Positions 38,724-47,997 of a stretch of DNA of 64,000 nucleotides are shown here, piece by piece; position 1 is the stretch's first letter, and each line of letters begins with the position of its first letter. Source of the stretch: Leifsonia shinshuensis (GTDB lineage Bacteria > Actinomycetota > Actinomycetes > Actinomycetales > Microbacteriaceae); assembly GCF_031456835.1 (NCBI RefSeq), contig NZ_JAVDVK010000001.1:2666001-2730000 (forward strand). The letters are read 5' to 3'. Below the pieces are notes generated by a model. That model was given only the letters and a program-made list of their open reading frames with translations. It did not search any database and had not been told where the DNA came from. Made by a program: the position numbers and the translations under genes.

Positions 38724-40115
38724 TCAGTCGAGCAGGAGCGCCGGCTCCTCGATGATGGACGCCACATCCGCCAGGAAGCGCGAGGCGACGTCGCCGTCGA
38801 CCACGCGGTGGTCGAACGAGGCCCCGAGAGTCGTCACGTAGCGCGGGCGCACCTCGCCGTCGACCACCCACGGCTTCTGCTTGATCGTTCCGAGGGCGAC
38901 GATCCCGACCTCGCCCGGGTTCAGGATGGGCGTGCCGGTGTCCATCCCGAACACGCCGATGTTCGTGATCGTGATGGTGCCGCCGCTCATGTCGCTCGGC
39001 GGCGTCTTGCCGTCGCGGGCCGTCAGCGTCAGCTGCTCGAGGGCTCGCGCCAGCTCGAGCAGGGTCATGCCCTGCGCCTCCTTGACGTTCGGCACGATCA
39101 GGCCGCGGGGAGTCGCCGCGGCGATGCCGAGGTTCACGTAGTGGTGGACGACGATCTCCTCATCCGTCCACGTCGAGTTGACCGTGGGGTTGCGGCGCAC
39201 GGCCCAGATGATCGCCTTCGCCATGATCAGCAGCGGCGACACCTTGACGCCCGCGAAGTCGGCCGAGTTCTTCAGGCGCTTCACGAACTCCATGGTCCGG
39301 GTGGCGTCCACGTCGACGAACAGGCTGACGTGCGGCGCGCTGAACGCGCTCGACGTCATCGCGCTCGCGATCGCCTTGCGCACGCCCTTGACGGGGATGC
39401 GCTCCTCGCGGTCGTCCGGCCACTCCGGCGTCTGGATGTTGCGGAACACGGTCGCCTGCGTCGCCTCCCGCACCACGTCGTCCCGGGTGATGTCGCCGAT
39501 CGGACCGGTCGGGGTGACCAGCGTGAGGTCGACGCCCAGGTCCTTGGCGAGCTTGCGGATCGGCGGCTTGGCCACGACCGGACCGGAGGGTCGGGCCGCC
39601 GGGGCGGTCGCGCGCGCGGTCGCCGGCGCCTGAGGCGCGTGCGCTGCGGCGGCGGGTGCGGCGGCCTGCTGCGGGATGCTGCCGCTGAACGCGACGGGGA
39701 TGGATGCCGTGCCCGGGTGGGTCACGCGGCGGCGCCGGCTGCTGCCGTGCCCGGCCGAACCGTAGCCGACCAGAACGGCGCCCGGCTTCGGCTCCTCCTC
39801 GTGCGAAACGGTCGCGGCCGCGTCGGCCACCAGCTCGTCGGCGGGCGCAGGCTCCGGAGCGGGCGTGGGGTCGCCTCCGGCGGTGACAGTGAAGATCGGC
39901 GTGCCGACCTCGACTGTCTGCCCCTCCGTGACGAGAAGTTCGCCCACCGTGCCCTCGAACGGCGACGGCAGCTCCACCAGCGACTTGGCGGTCTCGATCT
40001 CGACGATCACCTGGTTGACCGCGACCTGCTCGCCGGGCGCCACCTTCCACGAGACGATCTCCGCCTCGGTCAGACCCTCGCCCACATCGGGCAGCAGGAA
40101 CTGGGACTCGCTCAT
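38724..40115 (-). CDS. 2-oxoacid dehydrogenase E2 (dihydrolipoyl acyltransferase)
   Basis: E2 is the core of a branched-chain-type 2-oxoacid dehydrogenase, moving the acyl group from the E1 enzyme to CoA. The 463-residue product has an N-terminal lipoyl domain (Lys44 in [10 protein letters not shown] is the lipoylation site), an Ala/Pro-rich linker, a peripheral subunit-binding domain (about 195-230, [31 protein letters not shown]), and the catalytic domain ending in [10 protein letters not shown] with the active-site His. It is the third gene of the E1alpha-E1beta-E2 operon, with a 47-base gap to E1beta. No E3 gene follows. Confidence 0.94.
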   Translation of the reverse strand: MSESQFLLPDVGEGLTEAEIVSWKVAPGEQVAVNQVIVEIETAKSLVELPSPFEGTVGELLVTEGQTVEVGTPIFTVTAGGDPTPAPEPAPADELVADAAATVSHEEEPKPGAVLVGYGSAGHGSSRRRRVTHPGTASIPVAFSGSIPQQAAAPAAAAHAPQAPATARATAPAARPSGPVVAKPPIRKLAKDLGVDLTLVTPTGPIGDITRDDVVREATQATVFRNIQTPEWPDDREERIPVKGVRKAIASAMTSSAFSAPHVSLFVDVDATRTMEFVKRLKNSADFAGVKVSPLLIMAKAIIWAVRRNPTVNSTWTDEEIVVHHYVNLGIAAATPRGLIVPNVKEAQGMTLLELARALEQLTLTARDGKTPPSDMSGGTITITNIGVFGMDTGTPILNPGEVGIVALGTIKQKPWVVDGEVRPRYVTTLGASFDHRVVDGDVASRFLADVASIIEEPALLLD

Positions 40116-40162
40116 GTGCGACTTCTCTCTGTCAGGGTGCGGCGTCGCTGCGCCGCCGGCGT

Positions 40163-41503
40163 TCAGTACGCCAGCGCTCGGTCGACGGCCTCGAGGATGC
40201 GGTCGGCGTCGGGGAGGTAGAGCTCCTCGAGTTTCGCCGGCGGGAACGGGACGTCGAAGCCGGCGACGCGGATCACCGGGGCTTCGAGCGAGTAGAACGC
40301 CTTCTCGGTGACCGTCGCCGCGACCTCGGAGCCGACGGACACATTCCCCGGCGCCTCCTGCGCGACGATCAGGCGCCCGGTCTTCTGCACCGAGGCCACG
40401 ACCGGTGCGTAGTCGATGGGGGAGAGCGACCGCAGGTCGACGACCTCGATGCTGCGCCCCTCCTCGGCGGCGAGCTCGGCCGCGCGGAGCGCGACGCTGA
40501 CCATGCCGGCCCACGCGACGACCGTCGCGTCGGTACCGGTACGGACGACGCGGCTCGCGTGCAGGGGGGTCGCGTTCTCGACCAGGTCGACCTCGCCCTT
40601 GGGCCAGTAGCGGCTCATCGGCTCGAAGAAGACCACGGGGTCGTCGGAGCGGATCGCCTCCTGGATCATCCAGTAGGCGTCGTGCGGCGTCGACGGCGCG
40701 ACCACGCGGAGGCCGGCCGTGTGCGCGAAGTACGCCTCCGGCGACTCCTGGTGGTGCTCGACGGCGCCGATGTGCCCGCCGTGCGGGATGCGGATGACCA
40801 CGGGGAAGCGCATTTTCCCGCTGTGACGGTTCGTCATCTTGGCGAGCTGCGTCGTGATCTGGTCGAAGCCGGGGAAGACGAAGCCGTTGAACTGGATCTC
40901 GACGACCGGGCGGTACCCGCGCATCGCGAGCCCGATCGCGGTGCCGATGATGCCCGCCTCCGCGAGCGGGGTGTCGACGACGCGCTGCGTCCCGAACTCC
41001 TGCTGCAGGCCCTCAGTCACGCGGAAGACGCCGCCGAGGGGACCGACGTCTTCGCCGAGGATGAGCACCTTCGGGTCGTCGGCGAGCGCGCGGCGCAGAC
41101 CGGCGTTCAGCGCCTTGACCATCGGGAGCGACTGGATGCGCGGCTGGGGTGCCGCCTCCTCGGACGGCTGAGCCGCCTCGGGTGCGTCCGCCGGCGCGTG
41201 ATCCGCGGCGGCGGCGTCCACGCCGACCTCCGCGGACGCCTGGGCGTCGGCGTTCGCCTGCGCTACGGCGGCCGCATCCTCGTCCTCGATCACGAACTCG
41301 CGCGTCCACTCCTGCTCGGCGACGTGCTCTTCGAGCACGCGCGAGTCGGGGTCGCTCTCGATGATCTCGACGACATCGATCGCCTGCGTGTCGAGAGAGG
41401 TGCTGTCCACCGCGCCGTCGCCGTCATTCGCGCCGCCGTCCTCCGGATGGCTCTCGATCAGTTCGGCCTCCACGTACTCGGCCTCGCTTCTCACGTCGCT
41501 CAT
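40163..41503 (-). CDS. 2-oxoacid dehydrogenase E1 beta with an acidic N-terminal extension
   Basis: E1beta, with E1alpha, decarboxylates the branched-chain or pyruvate-type 2-oxoacid. From about residue 125 it is a standard TPP E1beta: [42 protein letters not shown], then [31 protein letters not shown]. The preceding 120 residues are Asp/Glu/Ala-rich and low-complexity ([37 protein letters not shown]), which is not typical of E1beta. The long start is supported by a four-base overlap with the E1alpha stop. A shorter start near 41140 would leave the usual protein. Confidence 0.9.
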   Translation of the reverse strand: MSDVRSEAEYVEAELIESHPEDGGANDGDGAVDSTSLDTQAIDVVEIIESDPDSRVLEEHVAEQEWTREFVIEDEDAAAVAQANADAQASAEVGVDAAAADHAPADAPEAAQPSEEAAPQPRIQSLPMVKALNAGLRRALADDPKVLILGEDVGPLGGVFRVTEGLQQEFGTQRVVDTPLAEAGIIGTAIGLAMRGYRPVVEIQFNGFVFPGFDQITTQLAKMTNRHSGKMRFPVVIRIPHGGHIGAVEHHQESPEAYFAHTAGLRVVAPSTPHDAYWMIQEAIRSDDPVVFFEPMSRYWPKGEVDLVENATPLHASRVVRTGTDATVVAWAGMVSVALRAAELAAEEGRSIEVVDLRSLSPIDYAPVVASVQKTGRLIVAQEAPGNVSVGSEVAATVTEKAFYSLEAPVIRVAGFDVPFPPAKLEELYLPDADRILEAVDRALAY

Positions 41504-42639
41504 GCGTCACCTCCGAACGATGCCTCGTACTCCTCGAGCCATCGCCGCTGCTCCTCGGTCACCGGGTGCGGCTCACTGTAGACGTGGTCGAACATCGAGG
41601 CCACGCTCGGTGTGCCGAGCTCCAGCGTGCGCCGGCGGATGTCCGCCGCGAGGTCGGCACCCTCCTCGTCCGCGCTGTCGAAGAACGCCTGCCCGACGCC
41701 CTGCTGCTCCAGGAAGATCCGGAACCGCAGGATGGGGTCGCGCTCGGCCCAGTAGGTCACCTCTTCGTCGCTGCGGTACTTGCTCGGGTCGTCGCTCGAG
41801 GTGTGCGCGCCCATCCGGTACGTCAGCGCCTCGATCATGCTCGGGCCTTCGCCGTTGCGGGCGTCGTCCAGGTGCTTGGCGGTGACCGCGTGGGAGGCCA
41901 GCACGTCGTTTCCGTCGATCTGCACGCCCGGGATGCCGAAGCCGCTGGAGCGCAGGTAGAGCGGGGTGCGGGACTGCGTGCTCACCGGCACGGAGATCGC
42001 CCAATGATTGTTCTGCAGGAAGAAGACCTGCGGGGTCTGGTAGCTGGCGGCGAAGACGTACGCCTCGCTCACGTCGCCCTGGCTGGTGGCGCCGTCGCCG
42101 AAGTAGACGATGGAGGCCGCATCCTTCTCGGGGTCGCCCGTGCCGACCGCTCCGTCGAACTTGATGCCCATCGCGTACCCGGTCGCGTGCAGCGTGTGGG
42201 AGCCGATGACCAGCGTGTACAGGTGGAAGTTGCCGACGGCGGGGTCCGTCGGGTCCCAACCGCCGTGCGTCGTGCCACGCAGCAGGCCGATGATCCCGAT
42301 GGGGTCGATGCCGCGGATCATGCCGATCACGTGCTCGCGGTACGACGGGAACAGGTGGTCCTGCGGCTTCGCGGCGTGCGCGGAGCCGACCTGCGCGCCC
42401 TCCTGGCCCTGGCTGGGCACCCAGAGGCCGAGCTGGCCCTGCCGCTGCAGGTTGGCCGCCTCGTTGTCGAAGGCACGGACCCGCACCATGTCGCGGTAGA
42501 AGCGGCGGTAGTCGTTCTCGTCGAGCCGCTCCAGATACGGGAGGTACTCCGCCGACGTCTCGCTCGGCTGGAAACGGCCGTCCGCTGTCAGCAGCTGGAC
42601 CGTGTTCGCCGGGCGCGGATTCTCGTTCGTCGCAACCAC
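41500..42639 (-). CDS. 2-oxoacid dehydrogenase E1 alpha
   Basis: E1alpha binds thiamine diphosphate and starts the oxidative decarboxylation of a 2-oxoacid. The 379-residue product shows RVRAFDNEAANLQRQGQLGLWVPSQGQEGAQVG near residue 53 and the TPP-binding GDGATSQGDVSEAYVFAASYQTPQVFFLQNNHWAIS (GDG to NN motif, about 188-223). The phosphorylation-loop-like region TYRMGAHTSSDDPSKYR follows. Substrate class (branched-chain rather than pyruvate) is inferred from similarity to actinobacterial E1alpha and cannot be fixed by sequence alone. Confidence 0.94.
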   Translation of the reverse strand: MVATNENPRPANTVQLLTADGRFQPSETSAEYLPYLERLDENDYRRFYRDMVRVRAFDNEAANLQRQGQLGLWVPSQGQEGAQVGSAHAAKPQDHLFPSYREHVIGMIRGIDPIGIIGLLRGTTHGGWDPTDPAVGNFHLYTLVIGSHTLHATGYAMGIKFDGAVGTGDPEKDAASIVYFGDGATSQGDVSEAYVFAASYQTPQVFFLQNNHWAISVPVSTQSRTPLYLRSSGFGIPGVQIDGNDVLASHAVTAKHLDDARNGEGPSMIEALTYRMGAHTSSDDPSKYRSDEEVTYWAERDPILRFRIFLEQQGVGQAFFDSADEEGADLAADIRRRTLELGTPSVASMFDHVYSEPHPVTEEQRRWLEEYEASFGGDA

Positions 42640-42643
42640 CGTA

Positions 42644-43753
42644 CTAACCTAACCGCTTGCCGGGGTGGCCATTTGGTAGGTTCCGCACAACATCGGCCGC
42701 CACCTGAAGGAGTTTGTCCACAGACTGCTCCTCGCCGACACTGATCCGGATGCCCTCCGGCGGGAAGGCGCGGACCGTCAGGCCCGCATCGAAGAAGGCG
42801 TCGTTCGCGGCCTCCGTCTGCTCGCCGGTGGCCAGCCAGACGAAGTTGCCCTGCGCCTCCGGGACAGCCCAGCCCTGCTCGAGCAGCGCATCCCGGAGCC
42901 GGTCGCGCACCATGGCGATGCGGGCGACGCGCTCCATGAGCTCGTCCTCCGCGTCGATCGAGGCGAGGGCGGCGACGCGGGAGGCGTCGGTGACGGACAG
43001 CGGGATCGCCGCCGATCGTGCCGCGTTCAGGACGGCCGCGGGCCCGACGGCGTAGCCGATGCGGAGCGCCGCGAGTCCATACGCCTTCGAGAACGTGCGC
43101 AGCACGACGAGGTTCGGGTAGCGCGAGAGCAGCGGGATGCCGTCCACGGCCGCGTCATCGGTGACGAACTCGTAGTACGCCTCGTCGAGCAGCACGAGCA
43201 GGTCGGACGGGACGCGCGCCATGAACGCCTCGAAGTCCGCGGCTGTGACGATGGTGCCGGTCGGGTTGTTCGGGGTGCAGACGATGACGACGCGGGTGCG
43301 GTCGGTGATGGCGTCGGCCAGCGCGTCGAGGTCGTGGCTGCCGTCCGGCCGGTTGGGCACCTGCACGCTGGTCGCGCCGGCGACCGTGACGAGGCCGGGG
43401 TACGCCTCGAACGAGCGCCACGAGTAGACGACTTCGTCGCCCGCGCCAGCCGCGGCGGAGATGAGCTGGGAGAGCAGGGCGACCGAGCCGCTGCCCAGGT
43501 GCACCTGCTCGACGGAGACGCCGTGGCGCTCGGCCAGGCGCGCGCGCAGGTCGGCGCCGCCGGCGTTCGGGTAGCGGTTGAGCTCCCCGAGGGTCGCGGC
43601 CACCGCATCCACCACGGAGGGCAGCGGCGGGTACGGGTTCTCATTGCTCGACAGCTTGTAACCGTCGGCCGGCGCCGGGCGCCCCTGCCGGTAGGCGGGG
43701 ACGGCGACGATCTCCGGGCGCAGTCTCACGCCGAGCGTGTCATCGGAACTCAC
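42644..43753 (-). CDS. hisC: Histidinol-phosphate/aromatic aminotransferase (HisC-type)
   Basis: This PLP enzyme belongs to the HisC family, converting imidazole acetol-phosphate in histidine synthesis or aromatic 2-oxoacids. The 369-residue product shows [19 protein letters not shown] near residue 33, [16 protein letters not shown] at 162, LLDEAYYEF, and the PLP lysine in [19 protein letters not shown]. The gene stands apart from other histidine genes, four bases from the E1alpha start, so an aromatic aminotransferase role is as likely as histidine synthesis. Confidence 0.88.
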   Translation of the reverse strand: MSSDDTLGVRLRPEIVAVPAYRQGRPAPADGYKLSSNENPYPPLPSVVDAVAATLGELNRYPNAGGADLRARLAERHGVSVEQVHLGSGSVALLSQLISAAAGAGDEVVYSWRSFEAYPGLVTVAGATSVQVPNRPDGSHDLDALADAITDRTRVVIVCTPNNPTGTIVTAADFEAFMARVPSDLLVLLDEAYYEFVTDDAAVDGIPLLSRYPNLVVLRTFSKAYGLAALRIGYAVGPAAVLNAARSAAIPLSVTDASRVAALASIDAEDELMERVARIAMVRDRLRDALLEQGWAVPEAQGNFVWLATGEQTEAANDAFFDAGLTVRAFPPEGIRISVGEEQSVDKLLQVAADVVRNLPNGHPGKRLG

Positions 43754-43795
43754 AGACCCAATTTAGCCGCGCCCGCATACCGGCAGGGGAATTCC

Positions 43796-44281
43796 CTATG
43801 CCTGTGGACGGCGGCGCTGGGCGTGGAGACGTATGGAGGAGTTCAGGAAGGCGAGCCCTAGGAGCAAGGAGCTGAGGTCCTCGGTCGACCGGACGATGCT
43901 CAACGGAGCGAACAACGCGTTGATCGAAGCGATAACGTTCAGCGCTCCGAGCAACCACCCCGCCAGTGGGCGCGCCGTCAGTCGCCACCACGCGCGCGGA
44001 GCGGCGACCGGTTCGCCGAAACCGCGAAAAGACCGCGCCATTGCGATCAGGACGACGGTCCACACGATTTGGAAGACAACCGCTGAGGCGGGCGCCGGTA
44101 GGACCAGATCCAGCGCGCGGCCCACCAGCTGAGCGCCGAGAACATACGCGATGAGAAAGCCGAACTTGTGCCATGGGTTCATTACGCGAAGCGGCCACCA
44201 CTGCAGCGGCGGGTACACCCTCTTGGTCCGCGCTTCATCCAGTGGCTCGGGTGCCACCAGGCCGTCGGGTCGTCTCGCCAC
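43796..44281 (-). CDS. Membrane protein of unknown function
   Basis: The 161-residue product (GTG start) has a Pro/Arg-rich N-terminus, then three or four hydrophobic segments (WHKFGFLIAYVLGAQLVGRAL, ASAVVFQIVWTVVLIAMA, LAGWLLGALNVIASINALFAPL). I recognise no family. The base composition is less GC-rich than the neighbours and several rare codons appear, which hints at recent acquisition. It is divergent from the holin-like gene 55 bases away. Confidence 0.6.
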   Translation of the reverse strand: MARRPDGLVAPEPLDEARTKRVYPPLQWWPLRVMNPWHKFGFLIAYVLGAQLVGRALDLVLPAPASAVVFQIVWTVVLIAMARSFRGFGEPVAAPRAWWRLTARPLAGWLLGALNVIASINALFAPLSIVRSTEDLSSLLLGLAFLNSSIRLHAQRRRPQA

Positions 44282-44336
44282 AGGCCGACTCTAGCCACCC
44301 CTGTACCGCGTTGCCCGCGCCTGGAAGGATGTGGCC

Positions 44337-44723
44337 ATGCGATTCCTGCTCAGACTGGTCGTCAACGCCTTCGCCCTGTGGCTCACGACGCTGATCGTCA
44401 GCGGCGTGACCGTGAAGCCCTATGCGGATGACACGACCGCGCTCGTGCTGACCTACCTGCTCATCGCGCTGATCTTCGGTGTGGTCAACGCGATCGTGGG
44501 GACGGTGATCCGCGTCGTCGCGTTCCCGCTCTACATCCTGACGCTGGGACTGATCTCCCTGCTCGTGAACGCCTTCCTGCTGTTCATCGTGTCGTGGATC
44601 AGCGACGCGATGGGCTTCGGGCTGCATATCGACGGCTTCTGGTCGGGTGTACTGGGGGCGCTGGTGCTCGGCATCATCGCGTGGCTGCTGGGCCTGCTGA
44701 TCCGCCCGGTGAGCCGGGACTGA
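44337..44723 (+). CDS. Holin-like/YvlD-type membrane protein
   Basis: The 128-residue product is a small membrane protein with about four helices. It matches the phage holin family 4/YvlD group (superfamily name only; no prophage is present): MRFLLRLVVNAFALWLTTLIVSGVTVKP near the start, ALIFGVVNAIVGTVIRVVAFPLYILTLGLISLLVNAFLLFIVSWI in the centre and GVLGALVLGIIAWLLGLLI near the end. ATG 44337 has AAGGA seven bases before it. The role is unknown. Confidence 0.85.
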   Translation: MRFLLRLVVNAFALWLTTLIVSGVTVKPYADDTTALVLTYLLIALIFGVVNAIVGTVIRVVAFPLYILTLGLISLLVNAFLLFIVSWISDAMGFGLHIDGFWSGVLGALVLGIIAWLLGLLIRPVSRD

Positions 44724-44792
44724 CGTCGTCGGGGCCGCTCCTCGTGCGGGAGAATGGTGGGGAACCCGCCGCCTGATCCCGCGAGGAGCACC

Positions 44793-46172
44793 ATGACCGC
44801 CCTGCCTCCCCAGCCGCTCAGCCCGCTCGACGGCCGCTACCGGTCCGCCGTGATCGGACTCGGCGACCACCTCTCCGAGGCCGGGCTCAACCGTGCGCGC
44901 GTGCAGGTGGAGGTGGAGTGGCTGCTCTACCTGACCGAGCACCGGATGTTCGGGTCGTCGCCGCTCACGGAGGAGCAGAAGCGGGGGCTCCGCGCCCTCG
45001 CCGACGACTTCGGCCAGCCGGAGATCGACCGGCTCGCCGAGCTGGAGGCGACCACCAAGCACGACGTAAAGGCGGTCGAGTACCTGGTCCGGGAGCGGCT
45101 GCACGCGCTCGGCCTCGACAGCATCGCCGAGCTGACGCACTTCGCGGCCACCAGCGAGGACATCAACAACCTCTCCTACGCCCTGACCGTCAGCGCCGCC
45201 GTGCGCGAGACGTGGCTGCCGAAGTTCCGCGCGGTCATCGCGGAGCTGCGCGCGCAGGCGAAGCAGTACCGCGACGACGCCATGCTGGCCCGCACCCACG
45301 GCCAGCCGGCGACGCCCACCACGATGGGCAAGGAGCTCGCGGTCTTCGTCCACCGCCTCGAGCGGGTGCGGGAGCAGATCGAGGGCGGCGTGCACCTCGG
45401 CAAGTTCAGCGGAGCGACCGGCACGTTCGCCGCCCACCTCGTCGCCGACCCCGAGGCGGACTGGCCCCGCATCTCGCGCGAGTTCGTCGAGAGCCTGGGC
45501 CTCGACTGGAACCCGCTGACCACGCAGATCGAGTCGCACGACTGGCAGGCGGAGCTGTACAGCCGCATCTCGCACGCCAACCGCATCCTGCACAACCTCT
45601 GCACCGACATCTGGACCTACATCTCGCTCGGCTACTTCCGCCAGGTGCCGGAGCCCGGCGCCACGGGCTCCTCGACGATGCCGCACAAGGTGAACCCCAT
45701 CCGGTTCGAGAACGCCGAGGCGAACCTGGAGCTGTCGAGCGCCGTGCTGGACTCGCTGGCCGCGACGCTCGTCACCAGCCGGCTGCAGCGCGACCTGACC
45801 GACTCCACCACTCAGCGGAACATCGGCGTCGGGCTCGGCCATTCGCTGCTCGCCCTCGACAACATCGAGCGCGGCCTCGGTCAGATCGCCATCGACCGTC
45901 AGGCGCTCGCCGACGACCTCGACGCGAACTGGGAGGTGCTCGCCGAGGCCATCCAGACCGTGATCCGGGCCGAGGTCACCGCCGGACGCTCGACGATCTC
46001 CGACCCGTACGCGCTGCTCAAGGAGCTCACCCGCGGTAAGCGGGTCGACCACGCGGCCCTCATCGCGTTCGTCGAGGGGCTGGAGATCGGGCAGGCGGCG
46101 AAGAACCGGCTGCTGGCGCTGACGCCCGCCGGGTACATCGGGCTGGCGTCCGAGCTGGTCGACTACCTGTAG
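44793..46172 (+). CDS. purB: Adenylosuccinate lyase PurB
   Basis: PurB cleaves SAICAR and adenylosuccinate in purine synthesis. The 459-residue product begins with LSPLDGRYRSAVIGLGDHLSEAGLNRARVQVEVEWLLYL. It has the LARTHGQPATPTTMGKELAVF stretch with the catalytic His, and the fumarase-family signature GSSTMPHKVNPIRFENAEANLELSSAVL, including Ser and Lys of the active-site loop. GAGGAG lies five bases before ATG 44793. It is a single gene; the convergent membrane pair ends 19 bases away. Confidence 0.97.
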   Translation: MTALPPQPLSPLDGRYRSAVIGLGDHLSEAGLNRARVQVEVEWLLYLTEHRMFGSSPLTEEQKRGLRALADDFGQPEIDRLAELEATTKHDVKAVEYLVRERLHALGLDSIAELTHFAATSEDINNLSYALTVSAAVRETWLPKFRAVIAELRAQAKQYRDDAMLARTHGQPATPTTMGKELAVFVHRLERVREQIEGGVHLGKFSGATGTFAAHLVADPEADWPRISREFVESLGLDWNPLTTQIESHDWQAELYSRISHANRILHNLCTDIWTYISLGYFRQVPEPGATGSSTMPHKVNPIRFENAEANLELSSAVLDSLAATLVTSRLQRDLTDSTTQRNIGVGLGHSLLALDNIERGLGQIAIDRQALADDLDANWEVLAEAIQTVIRAEVTAGRSTISDPYALLKELTRGKRVDHAALIAFVEGLEIGQAAKNRLLALTPAGYIGLASELVDYL

Positions 46173-46190
46173 GGGCGCAGCGGCGGGCGG

Positions 46191-46523
46191 TCAGTGACCG
46201 CGCGGGCGGTCGTCGCCGTCCTGCCGCGCCTGGGCGGCCTTGGCGCGGGCCTCCGCATCCTGCTCGTGGATGTCCTCGACCTCCGCCTCCGTCGGCTTGA
46301 AGGCGAGCGCGAACAGCGCGAGCAGAACCAGGGCGATGATGAACGTCACGCCGAGCGCGATCCCGGCGAGCACGAACTCGCGCGTCGCGATCAGCACGAT
46401 CAGGCCGACGAAGACGGCCAGGCCGGCCGAGATGCCGATCAGCTCGACGGGGAGGAAGCGGTCGCGCCGCGAAGGCCGCAGGTTCTGGGTCACTCGAGGG
46501 TCTTTCTTGTCGCGCGCGGTCAC
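46191..46523 (-). CDS. Two-helix membrane protein
   Basis: The 110-residue product (GTG 46523) has a charged N-terminus, two hydrophobic segments (GISAGLAVFVGLIVLIATREFVLAGIALGVTFIIALVLLALFALAF, about 28-75) and a charged, Glu/Ala/Arg-rich C-terminus. I recognise no family. It starts within the stop of the upstream membrane gene (four-base GTGA overlap), so the two form an operon. Confidence 0.75.
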   Translation of the reverse strand: MTARDKKDPRVTQNLRPSRRDRFLPVELIGISAGLAVFVGLIVLIATREFVLAGIALGVTFIIALVLLALFALAFKPTEAEVEDIHEQDAEARAKAAQARQDGDDRPRGH

Positions 46524-47122
46524 GATCCGCTCTCCGCTCCGCGGGCATCCGCGCTCGGGCGGGAGGCCCCGCGCAGCGTCGCGGCGCCGATCCCCTGGAA
46601 GACGCCCACGATGACGGCCCACGCCCCGAACAGGCCGATCGCGAGCACCGCGTCGGCGGGGATGAAGAGGAGGACGAGGGCGAGCACCGCGGTGAGAGCT
46701 CCGGTGATCAACCAGTCGCGGGCGGCGGCGTCCCGGCCGCGCTCGCGGATGCCGTTGTACAGCTCCAGGAATCCGGCGAGCGCCGCCCAGACCGTCACGA
46801 GGTAGAGGAACAGCCCCAGCCCGCCGCCCGACAGGGCGAGCGCCACCACGCCGGCGACGACGCCGATGGCGCCCTGCACCGCGAAAAGCGTGCGGGTGAG
46901 GCGACGGCCGGCGAAGAGCCAGCTCAGGATGCCCGAGGCGAGTCCGTCGACGAGGGCGAACACACCGAAGACGATGAGTCCGAACGCGGCCGTGTGCGCG
47001 TCCCGGGTGAACGTGATCACCGCGCCGGCGGCGAGGGCCGCCAGGGCCCGGATCGCGGGGACGACCCAGTACCGGCTGTGCGCGTGGACGGTCGGGTCCG
47101 GGGCAGGGACGGCGGTAGCCAT
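46520..47122 (-). CDS. HdeD/DUF308-like membrane protein
   Basis: The 200-residue product has about six hydrophobic segments and the pattern of the DUF308/HdeD family: short repeated segments such as IVFGVFALVDGLASGILSWLFAGRR, GVVALALSGGGLGLFLYLVTVWAALAGFLELYNGIRERGR and AVLALVLLFIPADAVLAIGLFGAWAVIVGVFQGIGA. The family includes the E. coli acid-resistance HdeD; that role is not implied here. It is cotranscribed with the 110-residue membrane protein. Confidence 0.8.
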   Translation of the reverse strand: MATAVPAPDPTVHAHSRYWVVPAIRALAALAAGAVITFTRDAHTAAFGLIVFGVFALVDGLASGILSWLFAGRRLTRTLFAVQGAIGVVAGVVALALSGGGLGLFLYLVTVWAALAGFLELYNGIRERGRDAAARDWLITGALTAVLALVLLFIPADAVLAIGLFGAWAVIVGVFQGIGAATLRGASRPSADARGAESGS

Positions 47123-47201
47123 TCGGCGACCTCTTTCGTACGGATTCGCCCTCCAGTCTAGTCAACGGCTTCCTGCGCGTTCGCCGCATCGTGGGGCCGC
47201 G

Positions 47202-47400
47202 GTGGTGGCGCAGCTTGCGACGAGCATCCGGTCGACCAGCGAACGCGGCGGCGACGTGGCCGGTCTGGTTCTGAACTTCTTCAGCTTCTTCACGATCGAC
47301 TCGAACGTCTTCGGGCTCGTCGTGCTCGCCATCTGGGCCGTGCTGCTCGTGACCCTGGTATCCCTACCCGTTCCTCGACCCGCACACGAGCCAGAACGGC
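47202..47400 (+). pseudogene. Remnant of a Pr6Pr-like membrane protein gene
   Basis: Two pieces of a Pr6Pr-family membrane protein are joined with the middle deleted. Frame one (47202-47358) reads QLATSIRSTSERGGDVAGLVLNFFSFFTIDSNVFGLVVLAIWAVLL, typical of the N-terminal FFSFFT(I/V)xSN region. Frame two (47356-47400) reads WYPYPFLDPHTSQNG, typical of the C-terminal end. A frameshift separates them and roughly the central two thirds are missing. No complete frame remains, so the gene is dead. Confidence 0.7.
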
Positions 47401-47409
47401 GCTGGGCGG

Positions 47410-47928
47410 TCAGACCACCAGCGGACGCGGAGCCGGCTCTTCGGCGCGTGCCCACAGGCTGAACGCGGCGAGCGCCCCGAGGGCGAGGAGGAAACCTCCG
47501 ATCGGCGTCACCGTGTCGGTCACGCCGTGCTGCGTCACGAGCGCAGACACGATCCCGGCGATCACCCCGGCGACGGCGACCGTCGCGAGCGCGTACGAGA
47601 TGCCCCGGGCCGCGCCGCCGAGAACGATCCCGCGGATGACGAGCGCGACGCCCCCGGTCAGCCAGAGGATGGCGACCGGCACGGCGAGCAGCATCCCCAG
47701 CGGGTCCCGCAGCAGCACGCCGGGCGTGACGTAGACCAGCGCAGCGGACAGCGCGAGCACCAGGCCGAGTCCGAGCGACGCCAACAGGCGTGCGCGGTCG
47801 GTGCGCAGAGCCGCGATCGGCTCCCGCAGCGACGGCCACGTGAACGACAGGGCGAAGGCCACGAGGGCGAGCGCCACACTGCCGGCGCCCTGCAGCACGG
47901 GGAGGATGATGCCCATCATGCGTCCCAT
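47410..47928 (-). CDS. Membrane protein of unknown function
   Basis: The 172-residue product has about five hydrophobic segments (ILPVLQGAGSVALALVAFALSF, LLASLGLGLVLALSAALVYV, MLLAVPVAILWLTGGVALVIRG, ISYALATVAVAGVIAGIVSALV, IGGFLLALGALAAFSLWARA) with short loops. I recognise no family. It lies on the opposite strand to the Pr6Pr remnant, after which it ends by ten bases. Confidence 0.7.
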   Translation of the reverse strand: MGRMMGIILPVLQGAGSVALALVAFALSFTWPSLREPIAALRTDRARLLASLGLGLVLALSAALVYVTPGVLLRDPLGMLLAVPVAILWLTGGVALVIRGIVLGGAARGISYALATVAVAGVIAGIVSALVTQHGVTDTVTPIGGFLLALGALAAFSLWARAEEPAPRPLVV

Positions 47929-47941
47929 TGAACCCCCGGCC

Positions 47942-47980
47942 GGGCGGCGGCGCGTCCTCCGCGAGGATGATCCGCCGCCC
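47942..47980 (-). terminator. Hairpin downstream of rclA
   Basis: GGGCGGCGG (47942-47950) and CCGCCGCCC (47972-47980) form a nine-base-pair stem 17 bases after the rclA stop. Likely a terminator for that gene. Confidence 0.5.
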
Positions 47981-47997
47981 TCCGCTCGGGTGCCGTC

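Noticed and set aside
44337..44723. Prophage holin
   Set aside because: It belongs to the YvlD-type family found in most bacteria, and no phage gene lies nearby.
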